Counted from the stretch's first letter, positions 8,369 to 16,779 are shown. The stretch: 64,000 nt of DNA from Actinopolyspora lacussalsi subsp. righensis (GCF_900116555.1 NZ_FPAT01000005.1:62001-126000), one strand, 5' to 3'. Program-made: numbers and translations. Notes: generated by a model not told the origin, from the letters alone.

Positions 8369-9355
8369 TTACGAGTTCACGTAAACCACCCGCCCGACGG
8401 TGTGACCGTCGGCGACGCGTTGCGTGGCCTCGGCCAGCTCCGACAGCCCGACCCGCTGACTGACCAGTGGGGACAGCCTGCCCTCGTCGGCCATTCGGCA
8501 GAGGTCCTCGTGGGCCTCGCGGACGGCCGCCGGGTCGCGCTCGTTGTAGAGTCCCCAGTGCAATCCGACGATCGAATAGTTCTTGATCAACGCGTGGTTC
8601 AGCCCGGGACTCGGGATCTTCCCACTCGCGAAACCGATGATCAGAATCCGTCCTTCGAAGGCGACGCACTTGGTGGACCGCTCGTAGGTTTCCCCGCCGA
8701 CCGGGTCGTAGATCACGTCGGCCCCCCGACCGCCGGTCTTCTCCTTGACCACCCCCACGAAGTCCTCGCTGTGTCGATCGATCACCACATCGGCACCGAG
8801 TTCGCGGGCCACCTCGGCCTTTTCCGGTCCGCCCACGACACCGATCACGGTGGCACCGGCCGCCTTGCCGAGCTGCACCGCCGCACTGCCCACTCCACCG
8901 GAGGCCGCGTGGACGAGTAGCGTCTCGCCCTCCCGCAGGGCGCCCCGCCGGTGCAACCCGAACCAGCCGGTCTGATACCCGATGAACAGCGAAGCGGCCT
9001 CGGCATCGGACAGCGCGGCCGGAGCGGGGAAGGTACGGGCGGCGTCCATGAGAGCGTACTCCGCGAATCCCCCGACGGGTACGGCACCGCCCCCGATGAC
9101 CCGTTCGCCGGTGGTGAAACCGCCGACTCCGGATCCGAGCTCGACGATCTCACCGCAGAGCTCCACTCCGGGAGTGAAGGGCGTTTCCGGTTTGACCTGG
9201 TACTGACCCCGACACATCAACGCGTCGGGGAAATTGACCGGAGAGGCCGCCACTCGAACCAGAACCTGATCAGGGCCGGGTCGCGGTAACGGGGACTCGA
9301 CGAGTTCGAGCACATCCCTCGGCTCGCCCAGTTCCGAAACTCTGAGTGTCTGCAC
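8369..9355 (-). CDS. Zinc-independent quinone oxidoreductase / NADPH-dependent MDR reductase
   Basis: The 328-aa protein is a medium-chain dehydrogenase/reductase of the quinone oxidoreductase type. It has an N-terminal GroES-like domain (FTPGVELCGEIVELG) and a Rossmann domain with HAASGGVGSAAVQLG for NADPH. The zinc-ligand cysteine cluster of alcohol dehydrogenases is absent. The start is GTG, with GGAGGTG upstream. Related proteins reduce enoyl groups or quinones, so it may reduce an enoyl-CoA or enal in this pathway. A 288-bp upstream region carries a TetR-type palindrome, which argues that it belongs to the same regulon. Confidence 0.85.
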   Translation of the reverse strand: MQTLRVSELGEPRDVLELVESPLPRPGPDQVLVRVAASPVNFPDALMCRGQYQVKPETPFTPGVELCGEIVELGSGVGGFTTGERVIGGGAVPVGGFAEYALMDAARTFPAPAALSDAEAASLFIGYQTGWFGLHRRGALREGETLLVHAASGGVGSAAVQLGKAAGATVIGVVGGPEKAEVARELGADVVIDRHSEDFVGVVKEKTGGRGADVIYDPVGGETYERSTKCVAFEGRILIIGFASGKIPSPGLNHALIKNYSIVGLHWGLYNERDPAAVREAHEDLCRMADEGRLSPLVSQRVGLSELAEATQRVADGHTVGRVVYVNS

Positions 9356-9570
9356 TGGTCACCTCCAACATTCTTCCCACGACCGCCGCGGCCGCGGGAG
9401 TGATCCGAACTCCGGGAGTTCATGACAGAACCTGCTCGCCGGCTCGGGACTCGTTCGGCCGCTCGGGTTCCGTCCCGGCCGCCTCTCCGTGCCGAATCAC
9501 CGCTGTCCCCACCCGCTCTGTAACCGAACAACGAACCGGTGGACGACGGTGCCGAACCGACAAGCATCGC

Positions 9571-9584
9571 ACCGACCGGTCGGT
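9571..9584. promoter_or_regulatory. TetR-type operator upstream of the quinone oxidoreductase
   Basis: ACCGACCGGTCGGT is a perfect 14-bp palindrome, identical to the one at 10318. It lies about 215 bp upstream of the oxidoreductase start and 60 bp downstream of the TetR stop. Confidence 0.7.
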
Positions 9585-9643
9585 ACGCCACCGACTCAGC
9601 ACCTCACGCTGCGGAGCGACCGACACGGCGTTCCTCGCGGTTC

Positions 9644-10276
9644 TCAGGCACGCAACGCGTCCAACAGCAGGTCCGCGAACTGATCACCCACCTGCTCCCC
9701 GCTCATCGGCCCGTCCCTGCGGTACCAGCTGCCGAGGTGATGGACGGCGCCGAAGAAGAAGTCGACCACGAGCTCGGGGGAACGGTCCGCGCGGAACACT
9801 CCGGCTCGTTGTCCCTCCTCGATCAACTGCTTCACTCGTTCGTGATAGCGCCGACGCTGGGCACGCACCTCGGCCTGTTTGTCGGAATGCAGCAGGTGCA
9901 TGGAGCGGAAGAAGATTACGGTGTCCTCCAGATAGGCGACCGTGGTCACCACGACGTCCGCGGCCACTGCCCGGAGTCGCCGCTCGACGGACTCCGAACT
10001 GTCCGCCGCCTGTTCCATCCGCGACATCTGCACACGCAGCACTCGCGCGTAGATCTCGTAGAGCAGGTCGTCCTTGGAGCCGAAGTAGTGGTACATGGCT
10101 CCCTTGGTCACTCCGGCCGCGTCCACGATCTGTTGCACCGAGGTCGTCTCGAATCCCTGCTCGGCGAACAGTCGTGTGGCCGCGCTCAGCAGCCGCTGCG
10201 GCACCGGCTCCTGCCCGCTGTGTCGCGTCCGCTCGACGGTCTCTCCGCCTCCCTCGGTGAACGAGCTCGGTGCCAT
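9644..10276 (-). CDS. TetR-family transcriptional regulator
   Basis: This 210-aa regulator has an N-terminal TetR helix-turn-helix (AATRLFAEQGFETTSVQQIVDAAGV then GAMYHYFGSKDDLLYEI, quoted in two parts) and a longer alpha-helical ligand domain ending with WYRRDGPMSGEQVGDQF. The size and C-terminal pattern resemble the FadR/KstR2 type that sense acyl-CoA thioesters; this is an inference. The ATG at 10276 is chosen for its AGGGAGGAAG site; an in-frame GTG lies 11 codons upstream. A perfect copy of the 14-bp palindrome lies 42 nt before the start, indicating autoregulation. It sits inside the acyl-CoA locus and is the natural candidate to control it. Confidence 0.88.
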   Translation of the reverse strand: MAPSSFTEGGGETVERTRHSGQEPVPQRLLSAATRLFAEQGFETTSVQQIVDAAGVTKGAMYHYFGSKDDLLYEIYARVLRVQMSRMEQAADSSESVERRLRAVAADVVVTTVAYLEDTVIFFRSMHLLHSDKQAEVRAQRRRYHERVKQLIEEGQRAGVFRADRSPELVVDFFFGAVHHLGSWYRRDGPMSGEQVGDQFADLLLDALRA

Positions 10277-10317
10277 CGCTTCCTCCCTGACTACTGCCGC
10301 TGGGTACACAACAGGGT

Positions 10318-10331
10318 ACCGACCGGTCGGT
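10318..10331. promoter_or_regulatory. TetR-type operator upstream of the TetR gene
   Basis: This is a perfect ACCGACCGGTCGGT palindrome preceded by T and followed by CC. It is 42 nt upstream of the chosen TetR ATG on the opposite strand, consistent with autorepression. Confidence 0.72.
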
Positions 10332-10487
10332 CCCCGTACGCGTCCGTCGACGGGCCCGTCGTCGAGGGCGCGCGCCGAGCCGACTCCCGTAACTCGACCC
10401 TGGTCGTCGGCCGGCCGTGCGCCACCACCAGGTCGGCGGTCCCGTTCCCGAAACCTGCCGGTAGTTCCCGAAACGGAGCGGCCGATC

Positions 10488-11258
10488 TCAGTCGGCCCGT
10501 TCGATCTGCCTGCGCAGCGAGCGCATCCCGGACAACCAACGATCCGGGTCCGTCGCGCGCTGGACGTAATGTCCGGCCACCTCGGGATGCGGCAGGATCA
10601 GGAACTCGCCACCCAGCGAATCCGCGACGACCTCGGCGACCTTCGTGGGCTCCACGGCATCGGCGTCGAGCAGCCGCCGTCCCGTCTCACCGCTCTCGGC
10701 GAGCATTCCGGTCCGCACGCCCTGCGGGCACAGTGCCTGCACCGTGATACCTCGATCGGCGTAGGTCACCGACAGCCATTCGGCGAATCCCAGTGAAGCG
10801 TGCTTGGTCACCGAGTACGGCGCGGCTCCGAGCATGGTGAGCAGCCCGGCGGCCGAGACCGTCGCCAGGAAGTGACCGCCGCCCGCCTCCAGCCAGTGCG
10901 GCAGCACCGCCCGCGCCGCGCGCACGTGCGACATGACATTGATCTGCCACGCCCTGTCCCAGTCCTCCTCGGGGGTTTCCGGACCCCCCGCGGTGGCGAC
11001 ACCGGCGTTGGCGCAGAACAGATCGATGCCGCCGTGACGCTCCAACGCGGTGTCGACGAGTTCGCGCGCCCCGGACTCACTGGCCGCGTCACCGACCACG
11101 GCCGTACCGCCGACCTCCTCGGCTACTTCCCGTGCCGCCGCACCATCGATGTCGTTGACGACCACACTCGCACCCCGCGAAGCGAACTCACGACTCATCG
11201 AGGCACCTATACCGTTGCCCGCGCCGGTGATCACGGCCACGGAACCGGCCAACCGCAT
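10488..11258 (-). CDS. Short-chain dehydrogenase/reductase
   Basis: The 256-aa protein is a classical SDR with the nucleotide motif ITGAGNGIG, an NAG motif (CANAGVA) and the catalytic YSVTK. The ND after the second strand (VVVNDIDG) suggests NAD preference. It carries a longer C-terminal segment with many Arg residues. It would oxidise or reduce a hydroxyacyl-CoA or related alcohol in the pathway encoded around it. The gene lies between the TetR gene and a second SDR on the same strand, 136 bp downstream of the latter. Confidence 0.85.
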   Translation of the reverse strand: MRLAGSVAVITGAGNGIGASMSREFASRGASVVVNDIDGAAAREVAEEVGGTAVVGDAASESGARELVDTALERHGGIDLFCANAGVATAGGPETPEEDWDRAWQINVMSHVRAARAVLPHWLEAGGGHFLATVSAAGLLTMLGAAPYSVTKHASLGFAEWLSVTYADRGITVQALCPQGVRTGMLAESGETGRRLLDADAVEPTKVAEVVADSLGGEFLILPHPEVAGHYVQRATDPDRWLSGMRSLRRQIERAD

Positions 11259-11394
11259 GCCGACCTCCTGTCCCCGTCGTTGCGAAACTGACTGTCGATC
11301 CGACGAACCCGCTCCGGGCGAGGCTCGCGACGCGGTGACGAACCGCTCCGCGCGGGTACCGCGAGCCCCACCCGCTCCTACCGGCCGAAGGTGC

Positions 11395-12150
11395 TCACAT
11401 CCCTCCGGTGAGCGATACCCCGCCGTCCAGGGTCAGGATCTGGCCCGTCACCCAGGACGCCTCGTCGGAAAGCAGGTAGGCGGCGGCCCCGGAGATATCG
11501 GAGGGCACCCCCAGCCTGCGCATCGGGTACTGCTCGGCGACCTCTGCCTCGTTGTCCTGATACAGCGCGGTGGCGAACTGCGTCTTGACCACGGCGGGGG
11601 CGACCGCGTTGACACGCACGTCCGGACCGAGCTCCACGGCCAGCTCACGAGTGATGTGGCTCAGCATCGCCTTGGTCGCGCCGTAGTAGCCGATGCCGGG
11701 AGCCGGATTCGATCCGGCCAGCGAGGTGACGTTGAGTACCGCACCGCCGTTGGCGGACATCCACTCCCGGTGGACCAACTGGGTCCAGGCCAACGAAGCC
11801 AGTACGTTGACCTCGAAGGTCTTGCGTGCGACTTCGTGATCGAGTTCGATCAGCGGGCCGTAAGCGGGGTTGATACCGGTGTTGTTGACCAGCATGTCGA
11901 CACGGCCGAAAGTGCGCAGGGTGCGGTCGACCGCCTCGGACTGGTGCTCGCTGTCGTCGGCCTTGCCCGCCACCGCGATCGCGTGTTCCGCACCGCCAAG
12001 TTCCTCGACGGCCTCCTGCAGAGCATCGGGTTTACGCGCCGTGATGCACACCCGGGCGCCCTCGGACACCAGGCGCTGTGCGATGCCGAAACCTATTCCC
12101 CTGCTCGCACCGGTGACGATCGCCACCCGACCGTCGAACCGCTTGCTCAT
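11395..12150 (-). CDS. Short-chain dehydrogenase/reductase (FabG-like)
   Basis: This 251-aa SDR has VTGASRGIG for cofactor binding, the NNTG motif, the active-site YYGATKA and the C-terminal LTLDGG typical of FabG and LvaD-like enzymes. The basic residues in TARKP after the second strand point to NADP(H). It starts 26 nt after the stop of the acyl-CoA synthetase gene, so both belong to one minus-strand operon. A 3- or 4-hydroxyacyl dehydrogenase role is likely from context. Confidence 0.86.
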   Translation of the reverse strand: MSKRFDGRVAIVTGASRGIGFGIAQRLVSEGARVCITARKPDALQEAVEELGGAEHAIAVAGKADDSEHQSEAVDRTLRTFGRVDMLVNNTGINPAYGPLIELDHEVARKTFEVNVLASLAWTQLVHREWMSANGGAVLNVTSLAGSNPAPGIGYYGATKAMLSHITRELAVELGPDVRVNAVAPAVVKTQFATALYQDNEAEVAEQYPMRRLGVPSDISGAAAYLLSDEASWVTGQILTLDGGVSLTGGM

Positions 12151-12176
12151 ACGTTTCCTCTCCTAGTAGTTGTCGA

Positions 12177-13841
12177 TCAACCGCGCGCTTCGTCCCGAAG
12201 CCGCCGTCGAAGGATCTTGCCGGTGGTCGTCTTCGGCAACTCCTCGACCAGCTCCACCTCTCGTGGATACTTGTACGCCGCCAACCGCTGTCGGCAGTGA
12301 TCGGCGAGCTCCTCCCCGGTGGTGCTCGTACCGGGCACCAGGCTGACGTAGGCCTTGACCGTCTCGCCCCGGTACTCGTCCGGAACTCCCACCACCGCCG
12401 CTTCCCGAACGGCGGAGTGCGAGTAGAGGACGTCCTCCACCTCGCGGGGCCAGACCTTGAAACCGGAAGCGTTGATCATGTCCTTCTTCCGGTCGACAAC
12501 GTAGAACCAGCCCTGTTCGTCCATGAAGCCGACGTCACCGGTGTGCAGCCTGCCCTCCGGGATCGACTCCTCGGTCTGTTCCGGCTGGTTCCAGTAGGAG
12601 GGCACGACCATCGGCCCCTCCACGACGATCTCGCCGACCGACCTCACGGGCAGGTCCACCCCGTCGTCGTCCACCACGCGCAGCACGCAGTTGAACGTGG
12701 GGATACCGACGCTGATCGTGCCGGTCTCCTCGTCGACCGGAGCCTCCAGGTGCGGCGGCACGGAGGTCGCCGTGGCCGTGGTCTCGGTTAGCCCGTAGCC
12801 GTTGCGGATGTAGAGCCCGAAATCGGACCGGAACCGTTCGACCATCGCGGCCGGCAGCGGCGCCCCACCCGCGTACACCTGTTCGAACGAGCGAAAATCG
12901 TCGGCGGTGGCTTCGGGATGATTCATCAAAGCGATGTAGGCCGTGGCAGGACCGATCATGTACCGCGGTCGCCACCGGCGCAGCGCCGCCAGTACCGCCG
13001 ACGGTTCGAACCGGTACACGAGGTCGAGCCGTCCTCCCAGGGCCAGCGTGGCGCCGAACTGGCACACGAGACCGGTGATGTGGAACAGCGGAGCCAACGC
13101 GATCATGCCGCTGCCGTCGTGGCTACCCGTGCGCTGCGTGAACGCCTGGGCGTTGAAACTGAGGTTGCGATGGGTGTTGGTCGCACCTTTGGGAGCACCG
13201 CTCGTTCCTGACGTGTAAGTCAGCAGTGCGATGTCGTCCGGATAGAGTCGAACGCTCGGAGGCGTGGCCGTCCGGCGTGCGGTCGCCGTTGCCACGAGAT
13301 CCGCGGTATCCGCGGGCCGACGACGCTCCAACCCCCGCAACGGAGTCCCCTCGTGCTCGGCGGCCAGATCCAGCTCGCTGGTGGTCAGTGTCACCGTCGC
13401 TCCGGTGGAGGCGGCCACTTCGCACAGCACGTCGTGCCAACCGTTCTCGGAGGAGATCACGGCGGCGGGTTGGGCGTCCGCCAGGACGGTGGTCAGTTCG
13501 TGGGAGCGGTACATGGGATTGAGCGGGACGACGATGCCGCCCAACTTCCACCCGGCGAGCACGGCGATCGCGAACTGCGGAACGTTCTGCAGGTACACCG
13601 CGACGCGGTCACCCCCGCCGACTCCCTGCTCGGCGAGGTACTCGGCCACCCCGTTGGCGAACTCGTCCAGCTCACGATAAGTGATCTCGGTACCGAAGTA
13701 CGTAAGGGCGACGCGGTCGGGAAACCGCGAACGGGTGTCCGTCAGCACGGACAGCATGTCCTCGTACGGTGGGGCGATGTCCGCAGGCTCGTCCGCGGCA
13801 TAGCGCTCCAGCCAGGGACGTTGATCATAGACACCGGACAT
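12177..13841 (-). CDS. Acyl-CoA synthetase (AMP-forming, ANL superfamily)
   Basis: The 554-aa enzyme belongs to the adenylate-forming family. It has the P-loop-like LTYTSGTSGAPKGA, the GYGLTETT adenine-binding motif, the hinge TGDVGFMDEQGWFYVVDRKK and the C-terminal catalytic lysine in PKTTTGKILRR. It should activate a carboxylic acid with ATP and CoA and so feed the surrounding acyl-CoA enzymes. The ATG at 13841 follows GGAGG by 6 nt; the GTG two codons earlier overlaps that site. An operator palindrome lies 16 nt upstream of the start. It occupies the position of LvaE in the levulinate operons, although the substrate here cannot be read from sequence. Confidence 0.9.
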   Translation of the reverse strand: MSGVYDQRPWLERYAADEPADIAPPYEDMLSVLTDTRSRFPDRVALTYFGTEITYRELDEFANGVAEYLAEQGVGGGDRVAVYLQNVPQFAIAVLAGWKLGGIVVPLNPMYRSHELTTVLADAQPAAVISSENGWHDVLCEVAASTGATVTLTTSELDLAAEHEGTPLRGLERRRPADTADLVATATARRTATPPSVRLYPDDIALLTYTSGTSGAPKGATNTHRNLSFNAQAFTQRTGSHDGSGMIALAPLFHITGLVCQFGATLALGGRLDLVYRFEPSAVLAALRRWRPRYMIGPATAYIALMNHPEATADDFRSFEQVYAGGAPLPAAMVERFRSDFGLYIRNGYGLTETTATATSVPPHLEAPVDEETGTISVGIPTFNCVLRVVDDDGVDLPVRSVGEIVVEGPMVVPSYWNQPEQTEESIPEGRLHTGDVGFMDEQGWFYVVDRKKDMINASGFKVWPREVEDVLYSHSAVREAAVVGVPDEYRGETVKAYVSLVPGTSTTGEELADHCRQRLAAYKYPREVELVEELPKTTTGKILRRRLRDEARG

Positions 13842-13856
13842 GAACACCTCCGCAAG

Positions 13857-13870
13857 ACCGACCAGTCGGT
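13857..13870. promoter_or_regulatory. TetR-type operator upstream of the acyl-CoA synthetase operon
   Basis: ACCGAC-CA-GTCGGT is a perfect 6-bp inverted repeat. It differs from the sites at 9571 and 10318 at one central base and lies 16 nt before the synthetase start, a typical repressor location. Confidence 0.7.
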
Positions 13871-13953
13871 ACGTCCAGTAGACTGATTACGACGGTCCAC
13901 GTCAACCCACCTCCGGAACACGGCGAAAAACCGACCACGTCTTGACGAGATCC

Positions 13954-13969
13954 ATTGGTCTAGTCCAGC
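13954..13969. promoter_or_regulatory. DasR-like dre operator upstream of the chitinase
   Basis: ATTGGTCTAGTCCAGC closely matches the streptomycete DasR-responsive element ACTGGTCTAGACCAGT. It lies 35 nt before the chitinase ATG, just after a TTGACG -35-like hexamer at 13942, so a bound GntR-type DasR would block the promoter. This implies induction by glucosamine phosphate derived from chitin. Confidence 0.7.
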
Positions 13970-14003
13970 TTCGGTGATTCAACCCGTGACCCCGGAGGTT
14001 CCG

Positions 14004-15029
14004 ATGCATATTCGCCGCATCACCGCCGCCATCGCCGCCGCGGCCATCCCGTTGACGATGACGGCGGCCCCGGCCGTGGCAGCGCCCGACAACGGAGGAA
14101 AGGCCAACCAGCCGAGCGCCGCGGCCGAGAGCGCCGCGTTGCCCGAACACCAGCTCACCGGCTATTGGCAGAATTTCGTCAACGACGCCGAACCATTACG
14201 CGTAAGCGACATTCCGGACAACTACGATCTGGTGGCACTCGCATTCGCCCAGTCGGACGCCGCCAGCCCCGGCGCCGTGAAATTCAGCGTCGATTCACGA
14301 CTCTCGGACGCGCTGGGTGGCTACTCCGACGCGCAGCTCAAGGCGGACATCGCCGAAAAGCAGAGCCAGGGCACGGATTTCGTGATGTCCATCGGCGGCG
14401 CCAAGGGGTCGGTGGACCTGAGCACAGAACAGCGCGTGACCAACTTCGTCGACTCGATGACCACGATTATCGAGAACTACGACCTGGACGGTCTCGACAT
14501 CGATCTGGAACACAGTTTCGACACCGCGGGAATGACCAGTGCCGCGCGCCAGCTCCGAAACCACTTCGGTTCGGACTTCATTCTGACCATGGCGCCGCAG
14601 ACACTGTACGTACAGCCTGGCGGCTCGTACATGCAACTGATCGACAACCTGAGCGACATCATCACCACGGTGCACACCCAGTACTACAACTCGGGCTCGA
14701 TGCTGGGATGCGACCAGCAGGTGTACAGCCAGGGCTCAGTGGACTTCATCACCGCCCAGGCCTGCATTCTGCTGGACAAACTCAGCGCCGACCAGATCGC
14801 GCTGGGACTGCCTGCCGCACCGTCCGCCGCGGGCAGTGGTTACGTGCAGCCCTCCGTCGTCACCGACGCACTGGACTGCCTGGCGTCGACGACCGACTGC
14901 GGACAGTTCGTCCCGGGTCAACCGCACCCCTCGATCAGCGGAGTAATGACCTGGTCGATCAACTGGGACGTCAGCAACGGCACCACCTTCTCCACGACCG
15001 TCGGCAACCACTTGGAGACCCTGCCGTAA
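14004..15029 (+). CDS. Secreted GH18 chitinase
   Basis: The 341-aa precursor has a Sec signal peptide (MHIRR n-region, Ala-rich core, AVAA|PDN cleavage near residue 28). A single glycoside hydrolase 18 barrel follows, with the catalytic DGLDIDLE motif; E169 is the proton donor. The SIGGAKG strand and the MTWSINWD strand are also typical. There is no carbohydrate-binding or linker domain, so it is a compact exochitinase- or ChiC/ChiD-like enzyme. The ATG has a CGGAGG site. A DasR-type operator upstream supports control by chitin-derived amino sugars. Two cysteine pairs in the C-terminal half may form disulfides. Confidence 0.92.
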   Translation: MHIRRITAAIAAAAIPLTMTAAPAVAAPDNGGKANQPSAAAESAALPEHQLTGYWQNFVNDAEPLRVSDIPDNYDLVALAFAQSDAASPGAVKFSVDSRLSDALGGYSDAQLKADIAEKQSQGTDFVMSIGGAKGSVDLSTEQRVTNFVDSMTTIIENYDLDGLDIDLEHSFDTAGMTSAARQLRNHFGSDFILTMAPQTLYVQPGGSYMQLIDNLSDIITTVHTQYYNSGSMLGCDQQVYSQGSVDFITAQACILLDKLSADQIALGLPAAPSAAGSGYVQPSVVTDALDCLASTTDCGQFVPGQPHPSISGVMTWSINWDVSNGTTFSTTVGNHLETLP

Positions 15030-15156
15030 ATCCCGTGACCCGCGGGCCGCGAAGCCGTCACGGCGGATCCGGCGAGCTACATCCCGGAGCCCGCTTTTCC
15101 GGACCGGCCGAGGGGACGGAAGCTCCCCTAACACATTCCCGGACGTGACGCTTCGC

Positions 15157-15206
15157 CGAAAGTGGACGACTCGAAGCCGCCGGCGGTGGAAAGTCGTCCA
15201 CTTTTC
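15157..15206 (+). terminator. Intrinsic terminator after the chitinase
   Basis: A 13-bp perfect stem (AAAGTGGACGACT and its complement) with a GC-rich loop lies 130 nt after the chitinase stop and ends in CTTTTCGC. It also insulates the following toxin-antitoxin promoter. Confidence 0.75.
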
Positions 15207-15322
15207 GCGCCCTTTCCCGAAGTTTGATTACACAAAGCAATATTCTTGTCACTTAATGTGATTCTGCTGACAACCCGCACGTTGGCGCACACAAACTCTT
15301 CACCAGGAGGTAAGCTGGAACC

Positions 15323-15907
15323 ATGACAGTCGCGCTGGAGACCGTGCTCGCCAGAGCCGGTCTGAAGGTCACCGCGCACGAATTCCTCGTACTGGTCGAG
15401 GACGCGGCCAAAAGACTCACGCCGCCACAGGCGGATCCCAGCGCGCACTTCGACGAATCGGAACGCGCGGCGCTGACCGAGACGGGGCTGGACCTGTCAC
15501 CGCTCGCCGAGCAGGAAACCGACCCCCGTGCGCGCGCGGTGGCGGAACAGACCGTACTGCGCGACACCGCACTGTCGGTGGGCCAAGCCGCCGAGATCGT
15601 GGGAGTGGACAGCAGCCGCATCAGACACCGGGTGGCCTCCCGCCGGCTGATCGGCTGGAAGGACCGCGGTGGCTGGCGACTGCCGGCCTGGCAGTTCACC
15701 GAGGACGACGTACTTCCCGGCCTGGAAACGGTGCTGGCTGCCATGCCCGGTGACCAACCGGCGCTGGTACTGGCGAACTTCATGACCACTCCACAGCAGG
15801 ACCTGGATCTGGGAGATCGCCCTGTGAGTCCGCGTGACTGGCTGATGGCATACGGTAACCCGCAGCGAGTCGCCGAACTCGCTTCGGTCATCGGAACGCC
15901 CGCGTAG
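15323..15907 (+). CDS. Antitoxin of a RES-type toxin-antitoxin pair
   Basis: This 194-aa protein has a central MerR/XRE-like helix-turn-helix (ALSVGQAAEIVGVDSSRIR). A short wing with GWRLPAWQF follows, and then a C-terminal segment with PVSPRDWLMAYGNPQRVAELA that resembles the toxin-binding domain of Xre/MbcA/ParS antitoxins. The N-terminal 85 residues are helical and acidic and are extra relative to MbcA, so this is a long actinobacterial variant. It ends 24 nt before the RES gene, the usual antitoxin-first order. It should neutralise the toxin and repress the shared promoter. The ATG follows an AGGAGG site. Confidence 0.8.
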   Translation: MTVALETVLARAGLKVTAHEFLVLVEDAAKRLTPPQADPSAHFDESERAALTETGLDLSPLAEQETDPRARAVAEQTVLRDTALSVGQAAEIVGVDSSRIRHRVASRRLIGWKDRGGWRLPAWQFTEDDVLPGLETVLAAMPGDQPALVLANFMTTPQQDLDLGDRPVSPRDWLMAYGNPQRVAELASVIGTPA

Positions 15908-15931
15908 TCGACGACGGACACAGGACCACCA

Positions 15932-16588
15932 ATGGCTCGGCTCCCACAGCCGCCCGCTCCAGCCGTGTTGCAGGCGCTCCTTCGCCGAACCGAGGACGTC
16001 GTCGCGGTCCCCGCCGGGACCCGGCTCGTACGGATCTTCGCCTCGGGCGGTAATCACCCGCAGCACTGGAACAGTTTCCGCTACGCGGGACCGCTGCCGC
16101 ACGCCCGCTTCGACCCGCACCCCCCGAAGCCGCAAGGCGGTCCCACCGTCACCAGGGAGCACGGCGTGCTGTACTTCTCGCTGGCGGTACAGACCTGCAT
16201 CGCCGAGGTGTTCCAGGCGACATCCACAGTGGATCGCAAAACGCGTGCGCCACAACTGGTGATATTCCGACCACGTCGGACGGTCCGACTGCTCGACCTG
16301 TCCGGGCTCTGGCCGACCAGAGCCGGCGCCTCCCAGGCGATCAGCAACGGCACGAAGGAGCGCACCCAGTCCTGGGCACGTTGCATCCGCGCGGCCTACC
16401 CGGAACTGGACGGTCTCTGGTACCGATCGTCGATGGACGCCGGTGAGCCCTCGGTCTGCCTGTGGGATCCACCGGCGGCGACGGTACTGCCGGAAAACCC
16501 CGACCTACTGCTGCCGCTCGAACACCCCGGCCTGGACCTGCCGCTGGGAAGGGTCTGCAAGGAGCTCGGTTACACCCTGCTGAACTAG
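15932..16588 (+). CDS. RES-domain NAD+-degrading toxin (MbcT/Res family)
   Basis: The 218-aa protein carries the RES domain, named for its conserved Arg, Glu and Ser: R34 in RLVRIF, E92 in CIAEVF and S166 in GLWYRSS. Characterised members of the family (MbcT, Res) degrade or phosphorolyse NAD+ and stop growth. The YFSLAVQT strand and the final LLPLEHP segment are also typical. It is downstream of and probably co-transcribed with its antitoxin. No nonsense or frameshift is seen, and all three key residues are present, so the toxin should be active. Confidence 0.87.
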   Translation: MARLPQPPAPAVLQALLRRTEDVVAVPAGTRLVRIFASGGNHPQHWNSFRYAGPLPHARFDPHPPKPQGGPTVTREHGVLYFSLAVQTCIAEVFQATSTVDRKTRAPQLVIFRPRRTVRLLDLSGLWPTRAGASQAISNGTKERTQSWARCIRAAYPELDGLWYRSSMDAGEPSVCLWDPPAATVLPENPDLLLPLEHPGLDLPLGRVCKELGYTLLN

Positions 16589-16779
16589 TGGGACCTCGTC
16601 CACCGGTTTCGACGCGGCACTCACCCCCTTGCGGACCGGCGGAACCACCCGCGAACTCTCGCCGCGGGCGAGCGGAAGCATCGGCCGACGGCCTGCCCAA
16701 CAGCGGGCCGGACACCCCGCACGCGAAGCGTGCTCGCGAGCGACCTGTCCGGCCCACCGAGCCGGCCCCGCGGATGCCG

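Noticed and set aside
9346-10747. Plus-strand frames opposite the TetR gene and its flanks
   Set aside because: They are Arg/Pro-rich shadows; the minus-strand TetR has a clear DNA-binding domain, ribosome site and operator.
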